DNA from: Clostridium polyendosporum
GTDB taxonomy: Bacteria > Bacillota > Clostridia > Clostridiales > Clostridiaceae
Direction of reading: 5' to 3'
DNA length: 63,690 nucleotides
Assembly (NCBI RefSeq): GCF_018332455.1
Contig: NZ_BOPZ01000022.1
Location: forward strand, 1-63,690
In this document: in pieces, positions 1 to 8,911 of the stretch
How positions within the stretch are numbered: the stretch's first letter is position 1
How the letters are laid out: each line of letters opens with the position of its first letter
Position numbers and translations under genes: made by a program
The notes under the pieces: generated by a model
What the model saw: the letters and a program-made list of their open reading frames with translations, nothing else
What the model was told of the DNA's origin: nothing
Database searches by the model: none

Positions 1-46
1 CGCCGCCAGCGTTCGTCCTGAGCCAGGATCAAACTCTCAATTTAAA
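1..46 (-). rRNA. rrs: 16S rRNA, 5' end only
   Basis: Read on the minus strand, this stretch contains the conserved 16S start (GAGAGTTTGATCCTGGCTCA, then GGACGAACGCTGGCGGCG). Only the first ~45 nt lie in the window and the gene continues past the left edge. The exact mature 5' end is approximate. It is the first gene of a downstream rRNA operon transcribed in the same direction as everything else here. Confidence 0.95.
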
Positions 47-148
47 AGTTTAATCTCTTGCTCTCAAAAGAATTGCTGTACTTAATTTCCTCTGTTTAAT
101 TTTCAAAGACCAAGTTGTTTTTGCGTGTCATCAACTGACCGCTTGATT

Positions 149-289
149 ATCTTATCAGCTTTTCGTTTCTCTGTCAACAACTTTTTTTATAATTTTTAAA
201 GTTCAATTGACATCTGTAGAGAAACTACTTTTTAGTTTGTCGCACTAAGTCGACAAGTGATATCTTATCACATTTAAAGTTGTTGTCAA
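149..289 (-). promoter_or_regulatory. tandem rRNA operon promoters P1 and P2
   Basis: Two sigma-A promoters face the 16S gene on the minus strand. P1 has TTGACA at 289-284 and TAAGAT at 267-262 with a 16-bp spacer. P2 has TTGACA at 177-172 and TAAGAT at 154-149 with a 17-bp spacer. The same TAAGAT box in both, about 110 bp apart, is typical of strong tandem rrn promoters in clostridia. Confidence 0.85.
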
Positions 290-299
290 CATTTTTATT

Positions 300-843
300 G
301 ATAAACAACTTTTGTTTCTTCTTTGCTACTCATCGAAGCAGCGAATGTAATCTTACCACCTTTAAAACCATTATACTATTACAACATCCCTATCCATGTA
401 ATATTACATGGAATATACTCCATTATCCTTTTAAATACTTAAAGTTAACTATATAGATACACTAGACTTAGTTTATGTTGTTATAATAACAGTAACTACT
501 AATTAACATTGATATTCCCACAGATAAATCAGTAAAAGTCTTAGGTGTTAGTCAGTGATTCATCTCTTATAACCGTAGTTCCTCTAAGGGGTATACCCGT
601 ACCCATTCTAAGACAGTACATTTAGTATACTAAACTGATAAGCTACTGTTGAAACTTTGTATTCTAAATCTGCCCCCATAACAGTATTTGATCTATTTTC
701 TATACTTATTCATATTTAAGTAATCCATTTTGACTTTTATTAGTTACTCTTAAAGTATCTAATTTATTTGCTAATAATTCTTTGTATTCTAGTATCCAAT
801 AGAACCTTGTTATATTAAGTATTAATATTTTCTTTAACCAAAC
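300..843. other. intergenic region without recognisable gene
   Basis: About 540 bp between the rrn promoters and the Rrf2 regulator gene. I see no open frame with a ribosome site, no tRNA and no clear terminator hairpin. It is AT-rich unique sequence and may contain the 3' UTR of the regulator gene. Confidence 0.5.
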
Positions 844-1278
844 CTAAATAAAATATACAAAGTTGTCTACTCCATTCTTATATTGGTTAACTAAATCTTC
901 TAAAGTAACAGAGTCAAAATACTCATTGATATTTTTATTTATTACATTCCATAAGTTTTCATTTATACATTTCTCCAAATTATCTATATTGTTTGTACTA
1001 TTAACATCTACTAAAACTAAATCACCCTCTAATGCCCTTAGTATTTCTCCGATAGTTGTTCTATTTATAGGCTTAGATAATGAGTAGCCTCCTTGAGCTC
1101 CTTTCTTACCTATTACTAAACCGCTTTTTCTTAATCTTGAAAAAATTTGTTCTAAATATCCCTCTGAAATATTTTGCCTTTCAGAAATACTTCTCAATGT
1201 AACTACTTCAGAATTATGATACATTGCAAGATCAACAAGTGATTTTAATCCATATCTACCTTTAGTTGAAACTTTCAT
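844..1278 (-). CDS. cymR: Rrf2-family transcriptional regulator, CymR-like
   Basis: A 144-aa protein starting MKVSTKGRYGLKSL, the standard opening of Rrf2 winged-helix regulators. I start at 1278 because AGGTGA lies just upstream; a longer in-frame start at 1299 has no site. The motif ISERQNISEGYLEQIFSRL followed by a GAQGGYSLSKP wing is diagnostic for the family. There is no Cys triad of the IscR/NsrR type (only one Cys, near residue 104), which favours the cluster-free CymR subgroup. CymR represses cysteine-supply genes, in Bacillus together with CysK. Here cysK lies immediately upstream and CymR-like operators occur before several operons of the window and before this gene itself. The assignment to CymR is by motif and context. 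Confidence 0.85.
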   Translation of the reverse strand: MKVSTKGRYGLKSLVDLAMYHNSEVVTLRSISERQNISEGYLEQIFSRLRKSGLVIGKKGAQGGYSLSKPINRTTIGEILRALEGDLVLVDVNSTNNIDNLEKCINENLWNVINKNINEYFDSVTLEDLVNQYKNGVDNFVYFI

Positions 1279-1385
1279 ACAATCACCTTTCCTATTCATT
1301 TCATATCTTTAACATTTTTATATTTATGGGCACATATAGAATCAATAATTAAAACAAAAAAGTATATTAACTTTTTTATTCTAAT

Positions 1386-1408
1386 GTATACTATTCCAAT
1401 ATGTTTTA
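1386..1408 (-). promoter_or_regulatory. CymR-like operator upstream of the Rrf2 gene
   Basis: On the minus strand the site reads AAACATATTGGAATAGT. It matches the motif in front of cysK (TCATATTGGAATAATA) and, more loosely, the AAACATATATGAATA sites at the other sulfur promoters. TTGGAAT is also the core half of the known Bacillus/Staphylococcus CymR box. Its position about 110 bp before the start codon suggests autoregulation. The promoter itself is unclear: TTGACA lies near 1423-1428, but no well-spaced -10 stands out. Confidence 0.5.
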
Positions 1409-1654
1409 TATGATTGTATTTTCTCATAATGTTTCATTTGTGTCAATATATTACTGTTGTTAATCTTTCTATATTATTTCTATTAATATAACCTTCTAAC
1501 AACAGATTAAATTTACTTCCCATATTGATATCTGATATTTGAACTTAATAATACTTTTTAATAAAAATGGAGATGCATATATACTTTTTTTGCATCATAG
1601 CACTTAATTTACTATAAAAGTTTTCTCATATATCACACTAAATGATTTTATAAA

Positions 1655-1696
1655 ATTTAAAAGCTGAGTTTCTTTTACAAGAAACTCAGCTTTTAA
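1655..1696 (-). terminator. bidirectional intrinsic terminator after cysK
   Basis: A perfect 12-bp stem (AAGCTGAGTTTC pairs with GAAACTCAGCTT) has an 8-nt loop and is flanked by A-rich and T-rich tracts. It sits about 75 bp after the cysK stop codon. Confidence 0.85.
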
Positions 1697-1768
1697 TAAC
1701 TTGATCACATAAAATTTACCATTTTGCTTATATTTAAAAATTTCTGCAGAGATTATAGATAAACATTA

Positions 1769-2701
1769 TTAATCTTGAAATAAAGCTGTTGATAAATATC
1801 TTTCCCCTGTGTCAGGAAGAAGAACTACTATATTCTTTCCTTTATTTTCAGGTCTTTTTGCAAGCTGAGTAGCTGCAAAAACTGCTGCTCCTGAAGATAT
1901 ACCAACTAATAATCCTTCTGTCTTAGATAACTTTCTTGAAACTTCAAAGGCATCTTCATTTCTAACTTTAAAAATCTCATCAATTATAGATGTATTTAGT
2001 ACATTAGGTATAAAACCTGCTCCTATCCCCTGGATTTTGTGAGGACCTGGCTTTCCACCTGAAATTACTGGTGAGTCACTTGGCTCTATAGCAACAATTT
2101 TTATATTAGGATTCTTTTTCTTTAATGCTTCACCAACACCTGTAACTGTACCACCAGTGCCTACACCTGCAACAAAAATATCTACCTTTCCATCAGTATC
2201 TCTCCAAATTTCTTCTGCTGTAGTTTTTCTATGAATTTCTGGATTGGCGGAATTTTCAAATTGTTGAGGGATTATAGAATTGGGATTTTGTGCTGCTAAT
2301 TCTTGTGCCTTTTTTATAGCCCCCTTCATACCTTCAGAACCTGGAGTTAGAACAAGTTGTGCATTAAGAGCTTTTAGTAGATTTCTTCTTTCTATACTCA
2401 TAGTATCAGGCATTGTTAATATAAGTTTATATCCTTTTGCTGCTGCTACAAAAGCTAAAGCAATACCTGTATTCCCACTAGTTGGTTCTATTATAACTGT
2501 ATCTTTGTTAATTAATCCTTTTTCTTCAGCATCTTTAATCATAGCGTAACCTATTCTGTCTTTAACACTTCCTGCTGGATTAAAATATTCCAATTTTCCA
2601 ATTAACTTAGCTGTTAATCCATTAACCTCATTGTAATTTGAGAGTTCAAGCAGAGGAGTATTACCAATTAAATCAACTAAACTCTTTGCTATCTTTGCCA
2701 T
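1769..2701 (-). CDS. cysK: cysteine synthase A (O-acetylserine sulfhydrylase)
   Basis: A 310-aa fold-type II PLP enzyme that makes cysteine from O-acetylserine and sulfide in the cytosol. The PLP lysine lies in [10 protein letters not shown] (near residue 40), the phosphate-binding loop is TSGNTGI, and the second glycine loop is [20 protein letters not shown] and the C-terminal ISSGAA serine motif are present. The start at 2701 follows AAAGGTGGGGAG; a GTG 12 nt upstream overlaps that site and is rejected. It has its own promoter and a CymR-like box, and is the last gene of the cystine-importer cluster. In relatives CysK is also the co-repressor partner of CymR, and the two genes are neighbours here. 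Confidence 0.95.
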   Translation of the reverse strand: MAKIAKSLVDLIGNTPLLELSNYNEVNGLTAKLIGKLEYFNPAGSVKDRIGYAMIKDAEEKGLINKDTVIIEPTSGNTGIALAFVAAAKGYKLILTMPDTMSIERRNLLKALNAQLVLTPGSEGMKGAIKKAQELAAQNPNSIIPQQFENSANPEIHRKTTAEEIWRDTDGKVDIFVAGVGTGGTVTGVGEALKKKNPNIKIVAIEPSDSPVISGGKPGPHKIQGIGAGFIPNVLNTSIIDEIFKVRNEDAFEVSRKLSKTEGLLVGISSGAAVFAATQLAKRPENKGKNIVVLLPDTGERYLSTALFQD

Positions 2702-2721
2702 ATTTCTCCCCACCTTTAATT

Positions 2722-2779
2722 TATTATTCCAATATGATTCCCATGATTAAATTCTTACATAATTTATTTCTAACGTCAA
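2722..2779 (-). promoter_or_regulatory. cysK promoter with CymR-like operator
   Basis: The -35 TTGACG (2779-2774) and -10 AAGAAT (2756-2751) have a 17-bp spacer. Directly downstream, at the expected start of transcription, the minus strand reads GGGAATCATATTGGAATAAT. This contains the TTGGAAT core of CymR boxes, placed to block initiation when cysteine is plentiful. Confidence 0.65.
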
Positions 2780-2802
2780 TACATTTTTAACATCCTATTA
2801 AC

Positions 2803-2823
2803 AACCTATATGTTTAATAGGTT
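2803..2823. promoter_or_regulatory. operator-like palindrome between sbp-type gene and cysK
   Basis: A perfect inverted repeat (AACCTAT-N7-ATAGGTT on the plus strand). On the minus strand its centre, CTATTAAACATATAGG, resembles the AAACATAT half of the operators in this window. It could equally be a weak transcript end after the binding-protein gene. Confidence 0.35.
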
Positions 2824-2876
2824 ACATATATAATTTATTGCGAATTTATTATGAAAAAATCGTAATTCTTATAAAA

Positions 2877-3686
2877 TTAATTCTTTACTGATATATCAGA
2901 ACCAAACCATTTTTCTGATATCTTCTTTAATGTTCCATCATCTCTCATATCCTTTAGTGTTTTATTTACTTTTTCTACCTTGCTTTTATTTTCATCATTT
3001 TGTAAGAAAGGAAATGCATTTTCCATTGTTTCTATCGGAGTTCCAGCTAATTGGAGATCATAATTTGATCTCTTAATGGTATCTATTATTGCAAGTTTAT
3101 CTTCAACTAAAGCATCAGCTCTTCCAAGGTTAACTTCTGAAAATATTGCATTATAGTCACTGTATTGCTTAATATTTATTGAACCACCGTCTTTATTGAA
3201 TTTTTCGATACTTTTATAAAAATTCATACCTGACTCTACAGCTACTGACTTACCATTTAAATCCTTCAAACTTTTAATTGAGTTGTTACCCTTTTTTACA
3301 GCCAACTGTACTCCAGAATAAACATAAGGATCTGAGAAGAAATACTTTTTCTTTCTTTCATCCGTAATAGTTACTTGATGTGCAACTGTATCTATTTTTC
3401 CTGAATCAAGCATACCAATTAACCCGTTCCAATTAGCAATTACATACTTGACCTTCCAGTTGTTTCTTTTTGCAATCTCATTCCATATATCAATCTCTAA
3501 TCCTTTAACTTTTTCTTCACTTTCCCCTTGATCAATATAAGCAAAAGGTCTGTAATCTGTAGAAGTTCCTACCTTAATTTCAACTTGATTATTCTTGGAT
3601 TGTGGTGCTGCTTCTTTCGCGCAACCTGAAAACACTCCTACTGTAAATAAAGATAATAATGATAGAATAACTACTCTCTTTTTCAT
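2877..3686 (-). CDS. amino-acid ABC transporter, substrate-binding lipoprotein (cystine type)
   Basis: A 269-aa periplasmic-binding-protein-3 family lipoprotein. The signal peptide (residues 1-20) ends in a lipobox FSGC, so the mature protein is anchored outside the membrane. Family motifs include the YRPFAYID opening of the binding fold and GLEIDIWNEI, with the hinge segment VKKGNNSIKSLKDLNGK. Third gene of permease-ATPase-binding protein and followed by cysK, so cystine, cysteine or a similar sulfur compound is the best substrate guess (TcyA/TcyJ type). Family confidence is high, substrate confidence moderate. Confidence 0.85.
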   Translation of the reverse strand: MKKRVVILSLLSLFTVGVFSGCAKEAAPQSKNNQVEIKVGTSTDYRPFAYIDQGESEEKVKGLEIDIWNEIAKRNNWKVKYVIANWNGLIGMLDSGKIDTVAHQVTITDERKKKYFFSDPYVYSGVQLAVKKGNNSIKSLKDLNGKSVAVESGMNFYKSIEKFNKDGGSINIKQYSDYNAIFSEVNLGRADALVEDKLAIIDTIKRSNYDLQLAGTPIETMENAFPFLQNDENKSKVEKVNKTLKDMRDDGTLKKISEKWFGSDISVKN

Positions 3687-3726
3687 TTAGCTTCCCCCTA
3701 TAAAACTTGATATATTCCTAAACAAC

Positions 3727-4488
3727 TTATATTACTGCTTTTGAAAACAAACTTCTATTATTAAACTTACTCAAAAATTGGTTAACCCTTTCATTAGTTG
3801 ATTTTTCAAATATCTCTTCAGGTGTTCCACACTCAACTACTTTACCACCGTCCATAAAAACTACTTTATTAGCAATCTCTTTTGCAAAACTCATTTCATG
3901 AGTAACAATAATCATCGTTAAATTCTTACTTGCTAGATTTTTAATAACATCTAAAACTTCCCCCACCCACTCAGGGTCTAGAGCTGAGGTTGGTTCATCA
4001 AACAAAATGACTTCTGGTTTTAGGGCCATAGCTCTTGCAATCCCAACTCGCTGCTGTTGCCCTCCAGAAAGCTGTGATGGATAGTTGTTAACTTTATCTA
4101 TTAATCCTACTTGTACTAGTAGTTTCTCACTAATTCTTTTTGCTTCATTCTTTGGGATTCTTTTTACTACTAACAAAGCCTCCATAACATTTTCTAAAAC
4201 GGTTTTATTCTTAAACAAATTATAGTTTTGAAATACCATCGAAGTATTTTTTCTAAGTTCATGAATTTGTTTTTTTGTAGCGCTCTCTGAATCAATAGTT
4301 ATATCACCTATCGTAATAATCCCCTTATCAGCGCTTTCTAAGTAATTTAAACACCTTAAAAATGTTGATTTTCCCGTACCGGAAGGTCCTATTACTACAA
4401 CTATTTCTCCATTATTAATCTCTAAATCTATGCCCTTTAGAACTGCTTGATTATTATAACTCTTGTGAAGATTTTCAACTTTTATCAT
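3727..4488 (-). CDS. amino-acid ABC transporter ATP-binding protein (cystine type)
   Basis: A 253-aa GlnQ/TcyC-family ATPase that powers the adjacent permease. Walker A is GPSGTGKST (near residue 34), the signature is LSGGQQQRVGIARAMA, Walker B is ILFDEPTSALDPE and the switch His is in VTHEMSFAKE. It lies 12 nt after the permease gene and 40 nt before the binding protein, clearly one operon. The sulfur-amino-acid substrate is inferred from cysK and the upstream CymR-like operator. Confidence 0.9.
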   Translation of the reverse strand: MIKVENLHKSYNNQAVLKGIDLEINNGEIVVVIGPSGTGKSTFLRCLNYLESADKGIITIGDITIDSESATKKQIHELRKNTSMVFQNYNLFKNKTVLENVMEALLVVKRIPKNEAKRISEKLLVQVGLIDKVNNYPSQLSGGQQQRVGIARAMALKPEVILFDEPTSALDPEWVGEVLDVIKNLASKNLTMIIVTHEMSFAKEIANKVVFMDGGKVVECGTPEEIFEKSTNERVNQFLSKFNNRSLFSKAVI

Positions 4489-4499
4489 ATAACCACCAC

Positions 4500-5165
4500 C
4501 TAATAAGCCTTTGATAATTTCTTCTCAATAATTCTTTGAAGAAAATTAAATATCTCAACTATTATCCAATATATAATTGCTAGAGAAAGATAACTTTCCA
4601 TAACTTTAAAACTTGAAGCAGCACTCATTTGAGCTCTTGCTAGAATCTCTGTTAAACCTAACACAAAGGCTAATGATGAGCTTTTCAGTAAGTCAACAAA
4701 TATATTTCCTATCCCTGGAATAGCTACCCTAATAGCCTGAGGATAAATTATTCTCCTAAAAGCTTGAATATAGGTCATTCCAACAGATAATGAAGCTTCA
4801 AGCTGTCCTTTATCTATAGAAGTTATAGCTCCTCTTATAACTTCTGCCATATACGCAGATCCACAAAGACTCAACCCTACTATCATTGCTGTTAATGGTG
4901 AAATATCCTTTAGTGGTTTTATAATTTGAGGTAATCCATAGTAGAAAATAAATAATTGAACTAGAAGTGGCGTACTTCTAAAAAAAGAAATAAAGATATT
5001 AACTATTTGTGATAATCCTTTTATGTTAAATATCCTTATTAAAGCTAAAACTGACGCCAACACAAAACCTATTAAAGTCGAAGTTACTGCCATTGCAATT
5101 GTGTAATTAATATATTTTAATAAATCTGGAAAAGCACTGATAAAATATTTTACGTCAAAATTCAT
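4500..5165 (-). CDS. amino-acid ABC transporter permease (cystine type)
   Basis: A 221-aa HisM/GlnP-family inner-membrane permease with about five hydrophobic segments. The RSTPLLVQLFIFYYGLP motif is diagnostic of polar amino-acid permeases, and the EAA loop (EASLSVGMTYIQAFRRIIYPQ) contacts the ATPase. First gene of the cluster. Its promoter at 5222-5250 carries the island's operator motif. A single permease gene suggests a homodimer. Confidence 0.9.
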   Translation of the reverse strand: MNFDVKYFISAFPDLLKYINYTIAMAVTSTLIGFVLASVLALIRIFNIKGLSQIVNIFISFFRSTPLLVQLFIFYYGLPQIIKPLKDISPLTAMIVGLSLCGSAYMAEVIRGAITSIDKGQLEASLSVGMTYIQAFRRIIYPQAIRVAIPGIGNIFVDLLKSSSLAFVLGLTEILARAQMSAASSFKVMESYLSLAIIYWIIVEIFNFLQRIIEKKLSKAY

Positions 5166-5192
5166 TATTTTGCCCCCCGAAATTAAACATAG

Positions 5193-5250
5193 TAATCATA
5201 TATGTTTCATCTGATAATATAAATATACATCGTTTTGGTATAAGTGTCAA
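5193..5250 (-). promoter_or_regulatory. promoter and operator of the cystine-type importer operon
   Basis: TTGACA (5250-5245) and TATATT (5227-5222) have a 17-bp spacer. Just downstream the minus strand reads GAAACATATATGATTACTA (5210-5193), matching the AAACATATATG operator found at the other sulfur promoters. The site covers the likely first transcribed bases. Confidence 0.65.
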
Positions 5251-5375
5251 TAATTTCTCACTATAAAACACAACATAAAACTAATAAATTTTATCGAGAA
5301 AACTTTTTAATACTATTTAAGAAATCTTTTGAATTTCTCTACTAATTCCATTTGTGTTCATTTATTTTATAAGAT

Positions 5376-5440
5376 AAAAAAACATGCCTCTAAGTGAGAC
5401 ATGCCTTCTAGGATATTTGTCCTGTAAACGGCATACAGAA
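5376..5440 (-). promoter_or_regulatory. divergent copy (E) of the hairpin/terminator RNA element
   Basis: On the minus strand GTATGCC and GGCATGT can enclose an inner AGGA...TCCT hairpin. The GGCATGTCTC segment can instead pair with GAGGCATG further on, followed by seven Ts, giving a terminator. This mutually exclusive layout matches elements A-D, but the internal-loop sequence differs (GTTTAC rather than TTGA). It lies after the nitrogenase relic and upstream of the importer promoter, so it may be a leftover leader or just a terminator. Confidence 0.4.
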
Positions 5441-5535
5441 GTTTTAGCCAGATTTCATTTTGTGAAGTTATATAGATAAAAATTTATCCTTTTTCAACCA
5501 AAACAACTATATCTCTTAAAACTACTTTTAGGTAA

Positions 5536-5735
5536 TTACAGTGAACCAGCAAATTTGCTTACAAAGTCCTCCATGAGATTTAATCCTCCACGATATCCAG
5601 AATAGTTACGATCCATAATTAAACGATCGTATACTGGGAAACCAACTCTTAATTGAATTGCTCCAAACTCTTCCCCTGCAATGTGCTTTTCTAATGAGCT
5701 TGCAAACAATAAAAGGAAATTTCTGCCCTTTAAGT
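5536..5735 (-). pseudogene. relic of a second nitrogenase-like subunit (C-terminal end)
   Basis: The frame encodes about 55 recognisable residues: ASSLEKHIAGEE, then LRVGFPVYDRLI and YSGYRGGLNLMEDFVSKF. This is the C-terminal signature of nitrogenase beta/NifN-type subunits (FPxxDR followed by GYxG). It resembles the end of the intact subunit at 18898-20247 (GSSLEKEISEEL, GFRGAISLVEDF) but keeps FPVYDR, so it is a different paralog. Upstream of about 5735 homology stops and the frame runs into an intergenic repeat, with no start or ribosome site. The remaining ~400 residues are gone. It lies downstream of a radical-SAM/ABC cluster, as if a second nitrogenase-like operon had been deleted. Confidence 0.7.
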
Positions 5736-5741
5736 TAGGCC

Positions 5742-5800
5742 TTGAGCCTATTAAATTTAAGCTAGATTTCACTTTATAAAATAGCAGAAAATAATAATTC
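5742..5800 (-). repeat. dispersed double-palindrome repeat abutting the relic
   Basis: The plus strand carries GAGCCTATTAAATTTAAGCT followed by AGATTTCACTTTATAAAAT, nearly the same as the copy at 10976-11047. The repeat begins where nitrogenase homology ends, so it marks the deletion junction of the relic. Confidence 0.7.
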
Positions 5801-5866
5801 AAAATGCTTATTCAATATATTTTAAAAGAGGTATTTTTTCTATAGATACCCCTTTTGTATATTTTA

Positions 5867-6652
5867 TCATCTAGATAGTTCGCTAGATTGGTTAACATTT
5901 TTAATTTCATATCTTCTCATAGTGGAACTTCCTATTACTCTTAAAAGTTTATCTGTAAGAAAGCCCATTAACCCTAATGAAATTAGACCTAAAAATATCC
6001 AGTCAGTTCTAAAATATAACCTTGAAGTCCAAATCAAATAACCAATTCCTTCTTTTGCTGCAAGCATCTCTGCACTTACAATAGCCATAAAAGAATTACC
6101 CATAGCAAGCCTTACACCTGTAAAAATATAAGGAACTGCCGCCGGAATTATGACACTAAATAATATTTGAACTTCTGTTGCTCCTAAGCATCTAGCAGCT
6201 CTAATCTTCTCTTGTTCAACATGGGCAACGCCAGTTGCTGTATTTAACATAACAATAAATATAGTTGAATACATAATTAAAATTATCTTTGCTTCTTCAC
6301 CAATACCAAACCATAGTACAAATAAAGTTAAGAACGCAATTGCGGGTATGAATCTAAAAAAATTCAAAAATGGTTCTATAAATTCCTTTACTGCCTTTAT
6401 CCTTCCAATCAATAAACCGATAGGTATACCAATAATACTTCCAAAAGCCCAACCAACAAGCACCCTTCCAAAACTAATAATAATAAATTTAAATAAACTT
6501 CCGTCTTCAATTAATTCTTTTGCTCCTAATAAAATAACTATAGGGCCAGGTAAAAAATCTGGATTTGAAAAAGATGCTGCAAGCTGCCATATTATAATTA
6601 TAAATAACCAGGATATTATCCCTAGCTTTAGTAACTTTCTAATAAAATTCAT
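5867..6652 (-). CDS. aliphatic-sulfonate/NMT1-type ABC transporter permease
   Basis: A 261-aa SsuC/TauC-family permease with about six membrane segments. It has the EAA loop (AARCLGATEVQILFSVIIPAAVPYIFTG) that couples to the ATPase. The ATPase gene overlaps it by 4 nt, so the two are translationally coupled. SsuC-like proteins also serve taurine, nitrate or thiamine-precursor uptake. The Cys T-box far upstream and the sulfur neighbours make an organosulfur substrate most likely; no SsuD monooxygenase is present, as expected in an anaerobe. Confidence 0.85.
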   Translation of the reverse strand: MNFIRKLLKLGIISWLFIIIIWQLAASFSNPDFLPGPIVILLGAKELIEDGSLFKFIIISFGRVLVGWAFGSIIGIPIGLLIGRIKAVKEFIEPFLNFFRFIPAIAFLTLFVLWFGIGEEAKIILIMYSTIFIVMLNTATGVAHVEQEKIRAARCLGATEVQILFSVIIPAAVPYIFTGVRLAMGNSFMAIVSAEMLAAKEGIGYLIWTSRLYFRTDWIFLGLISLGLMGFLTDKLLRVIGSSTMRRYEIKNVNQSSELSR

Positions 6653-7485
6653 ATATGCCCCCCTCCAATTCTAATAACTTTTTCTTTTAAACCTAGATGA
6701 GTCTCTTCTTCCAAATCAGCTAAAAGATTTTCGTACTGCTCGTTGAATTCACTACTAGTTATATTCCTTGGATAAGGAAAGTTAACATTATATATTTTTT
6801 CAATGCTGGCAGATGGGGATTTAGACATAATCCCTATTCGCTGTCCTAATATAAGTGCTTCTTGAATATCATGAGTAACAAAAATAATGTTTTTCTTAGT
6901 TTCGGACCAAATTCTTATAAGCTCTCTTTGCATAATTCGCCTTGTCTGAGCATCCAAAGCTCCAAAAGGTTCATCCATTAATAAAATTTCCGGATTATTT
7001 GCTAGTACTCTTGCTAATTGAACCCTCTGTTTCATTCCTCCTGAAAGCTCATAGGGAAATTTTTTTTCATGTCCAGCTAAACCTACTAAGTTTATATACT
7101 TATTTGAAATAGCACTTCTTTCCTCTTTATTTACTTTATTCATCCTCAAACCGAACTCTACATTCTCCTTCACGTTAAGCCATGGAAAAAGTGAATCATC
7201 AGGATGTTGAAAAACCATTGCTCTTTCTCTACCTGGTTTATTAACATCTTTATTATTTATTAATAATTTACCACTTGTTTTTTGAATAAAACCTGCAATT
7301 ATATTTAGTAGTGTTGATTTGCCACAACCACTTGGCCCTAAAAGAATAAAAAATTCGCCGCCTTTTAAATTAAGATTAATATTTTCGATTATATAATTTG
7401 ACTTACTCTTAATTGATTGATTATAACTTTTACTTAGATTTTCAATTATAATTGAATTTGGGATTATCGAACTAATTTTTGACAT
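6649..7485 (-). CDS. aliphatic-sulfonate/NMT1-type ABC transporter ATP-binding protein
   Basis: A 278-aa SsuB/TauB-family ATPase. Walker A is GPSGCGKST, the signature is LSGGMKQRVQLARVLA, Walker B is [15 protein letters not shown] and the switch His is in VTHDIQEAL. The C-terminal ~40 residues are more divergent than in the two other copies. It lies between the binding-protein and permease genes, with a 4-nt overlap with the latter. Confidence 0.88.
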   Translation of the reverse strand: MSKISSIIPNSIIIENLSKSYNQSIKSKSNYIIENINLNLKGGEFFILLGPSGCGKSTLLNIIAGFIQKTSGKLLINNKDVNKPGRERAMVFQHPDDSLFPWLNVKENVEFGLRMNKVNKEERSAISNKYINLVGLAGHEKKFPYELSGGMKQRVQLARVLANNPEILLMDEPFGALDAQTRRIMQRELIRIWSETKKNIIFVTHDIQEALILGQRIGIMSKSPSASIEKIYNVNFPYPRNITSSEFNEQYENLLADLEEETHLGLKEKVIRIGGGHI

Positions 7486-7584
7486 TTAAACTCTACCTCC
7501 CAATTATTTTAAAATTCATTTTTTAAGAAGTTTTACCTCCAATTTAATAATATAAATTTAAAACAACTAATTTAGGTTCCTAAT

Positions 7585-8622
7585 TTATTTCAGATTATCA
7601 GGATTATACCCAAGCTTTTCTGGAAGAGCTTGCTTTAATGGTTCAATCACTATTTTTTCTTTTAAATTAAAACCACCTTTAATCAGGTTATTCTTAACTG
7701 CATAATCATAAACATCTCTTAATTGTTCAACATCTTCATTTGTTAAACGAATCTCATTAGTAATATCTTTTAAGTCTCTGGCAACACCGTCTTTAGGCAA
7801 TTTTAATGTCTTAAATGCGATTTCGCCAGCTGCTTCAGGATTTTCATTTATCCATTTAGATGCTTCATTAAGAGCTAGTAATATTCTTTTAGCTGCTTCT
7901 GGTTTTTCCTTTAATAATTTATCCTTAGCCACTAAAAAACCTCTTGGAGCAAAAGGTATATCTGCCTGAGAACCTATTACTCTAGCTCCCTGAACTTTTA
8001 AAGCTTTATCAAGAAAAGTACCACTGAAAAATGCTGCTTTAATATCTCCTCTTTCAAAGGCAGCTATAAGTTCAGCATTAGAACTTAAACCTTCTTTACT
8101 TATCTCATTTGGCTTAATATTAAATTTGTCTAAATATTTTGCTACTACATACTCATTTACTGTTGCCTTTTGAACTCCAATCTTTTTGCCTTTTAGCTCT
8201 TCAACAGAACTTATTCCATCACGAGCCAATAATTTACTTTTTTCTGCTTTACCTGTTTGAATAAAACTTAAAATTTTTAAATCTCCACTGCTGAATCTAG
8301 AAAGTGCTGCAAAATCCATAGCTTCTCCTACATCAACTTGGTCCGTAAGTGCTGCATTTAAAGTATCAATACCATAAGAGTAAACAGATATTTCTGGTTT
8401 AATACCATACTTTTCAAAATAACCTTTTTCTTTTGCAACTTGAAACTGAATAGAAAATGTACCAGAATCTGCTCCAAACCTAACAGGAATGAGAGTTTGT
8501 TCTTTGTTGGTTGATGTTTTTGTGTCTATATTAGCTTTATTTTCTTTTTTTACACCACAACCAGTAAGTAAAACCGTTAAACTCATAGTAACTAAGGTCA
8601 TTAATAACCTTTTATTTTTCAT
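7585..8622 (-). CDS. aliphatic-sulfonate/NMT1-type ABC transporter substrate-binding lipoprotein
   Basis: A ~345-aa SsuA/NMT1-like binding protein. The signal peptide ends in LLTGC, a lipobox. RFGADSGTFSIQFQVAKEKGYFEKYGI and the GVQKATVNEYVVAKYL segment are typical of the family. I use the ATG at 8622, which has AAAGGGG nine bases upstream; the ATG at 8631 is too close to that site. First of three importer genes after the radical-SAM gene at 8912. The binding fold recognises small oxyanionic or thioether-like ligands, and the exact ligand cannot be read from sequence. Confidence 0.85.
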   Translation of the reverse strand: MKNKRLLMTLVTMSLTVLLTGCGVKKENKANIDTKTSTNKEQTLIPVRFGADSGTFSIQFQVAKEKGYFEKYGIKPEISVYSYGIDTLNAALTDQVDVGEAMDFAALSRFSSGDLKILSFIQTGKAEKSKLLARDGISSVEELKGKKIGVQKATVNEYVVAKYLDKFNIKPNEISKEGLSSNAELIAAFERGDIKAAFFSGTFLDKALKVQGARVIGSQADIPFAPRGFLVAKDKLLKEKPEAAKRILLALNEASKWINENPEAAGEIAFKTLKLPKDGVARDLKDITNEIRLTNEDVEQLRDVYDYAVKNNLIKGGFNLKEKIVIEPLKQALPEKLGYNPDNLK

Positions 8623-8803
8623 ATTCTCCATCCCCTTTGTATCTTAAATAATTTTAAACTATAGATTTTAGCCATTACGTCCTACTACCAAATGTACCTC
8701 CTACTACTACATGGTTAAGTTATACTTATCCATCTAGTTAGCAGAATCTATTAATGAATTTTGTTGAACTCCTATAAAATAAACAAGTTCATAATTGAAC
8801 TTA

Positions 8804-8849
8804 GAATTTCAGAAAAAGCATTAAAATACTATGCTATTTTCTGAAATTC
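8804..8849 (-). other. long intercistronic hairpin
   Basis: Arms of 18-19 nt (GAATTTCAGAAAAAGCAT against ATGCTATTTTCTGAAATTC, one bulge) with a 9-nt loop. No T-run follows on either strand, so it is not a classical terminator. It may be an RNA-processing or stability element between the radical-SAM gene and the importer genes. The rest of 8623-8911 shows nothing else. A hairpin with related arms (GAATTTTAGGAAATAG) occurs near 12705-12750. Confidence 0.6.
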
Positions 8850-8911
8850 ATTAATATTTACATTATCTATTATTAAATACCCTTAAATTACACTACATAT
8901 ATATATATAAG

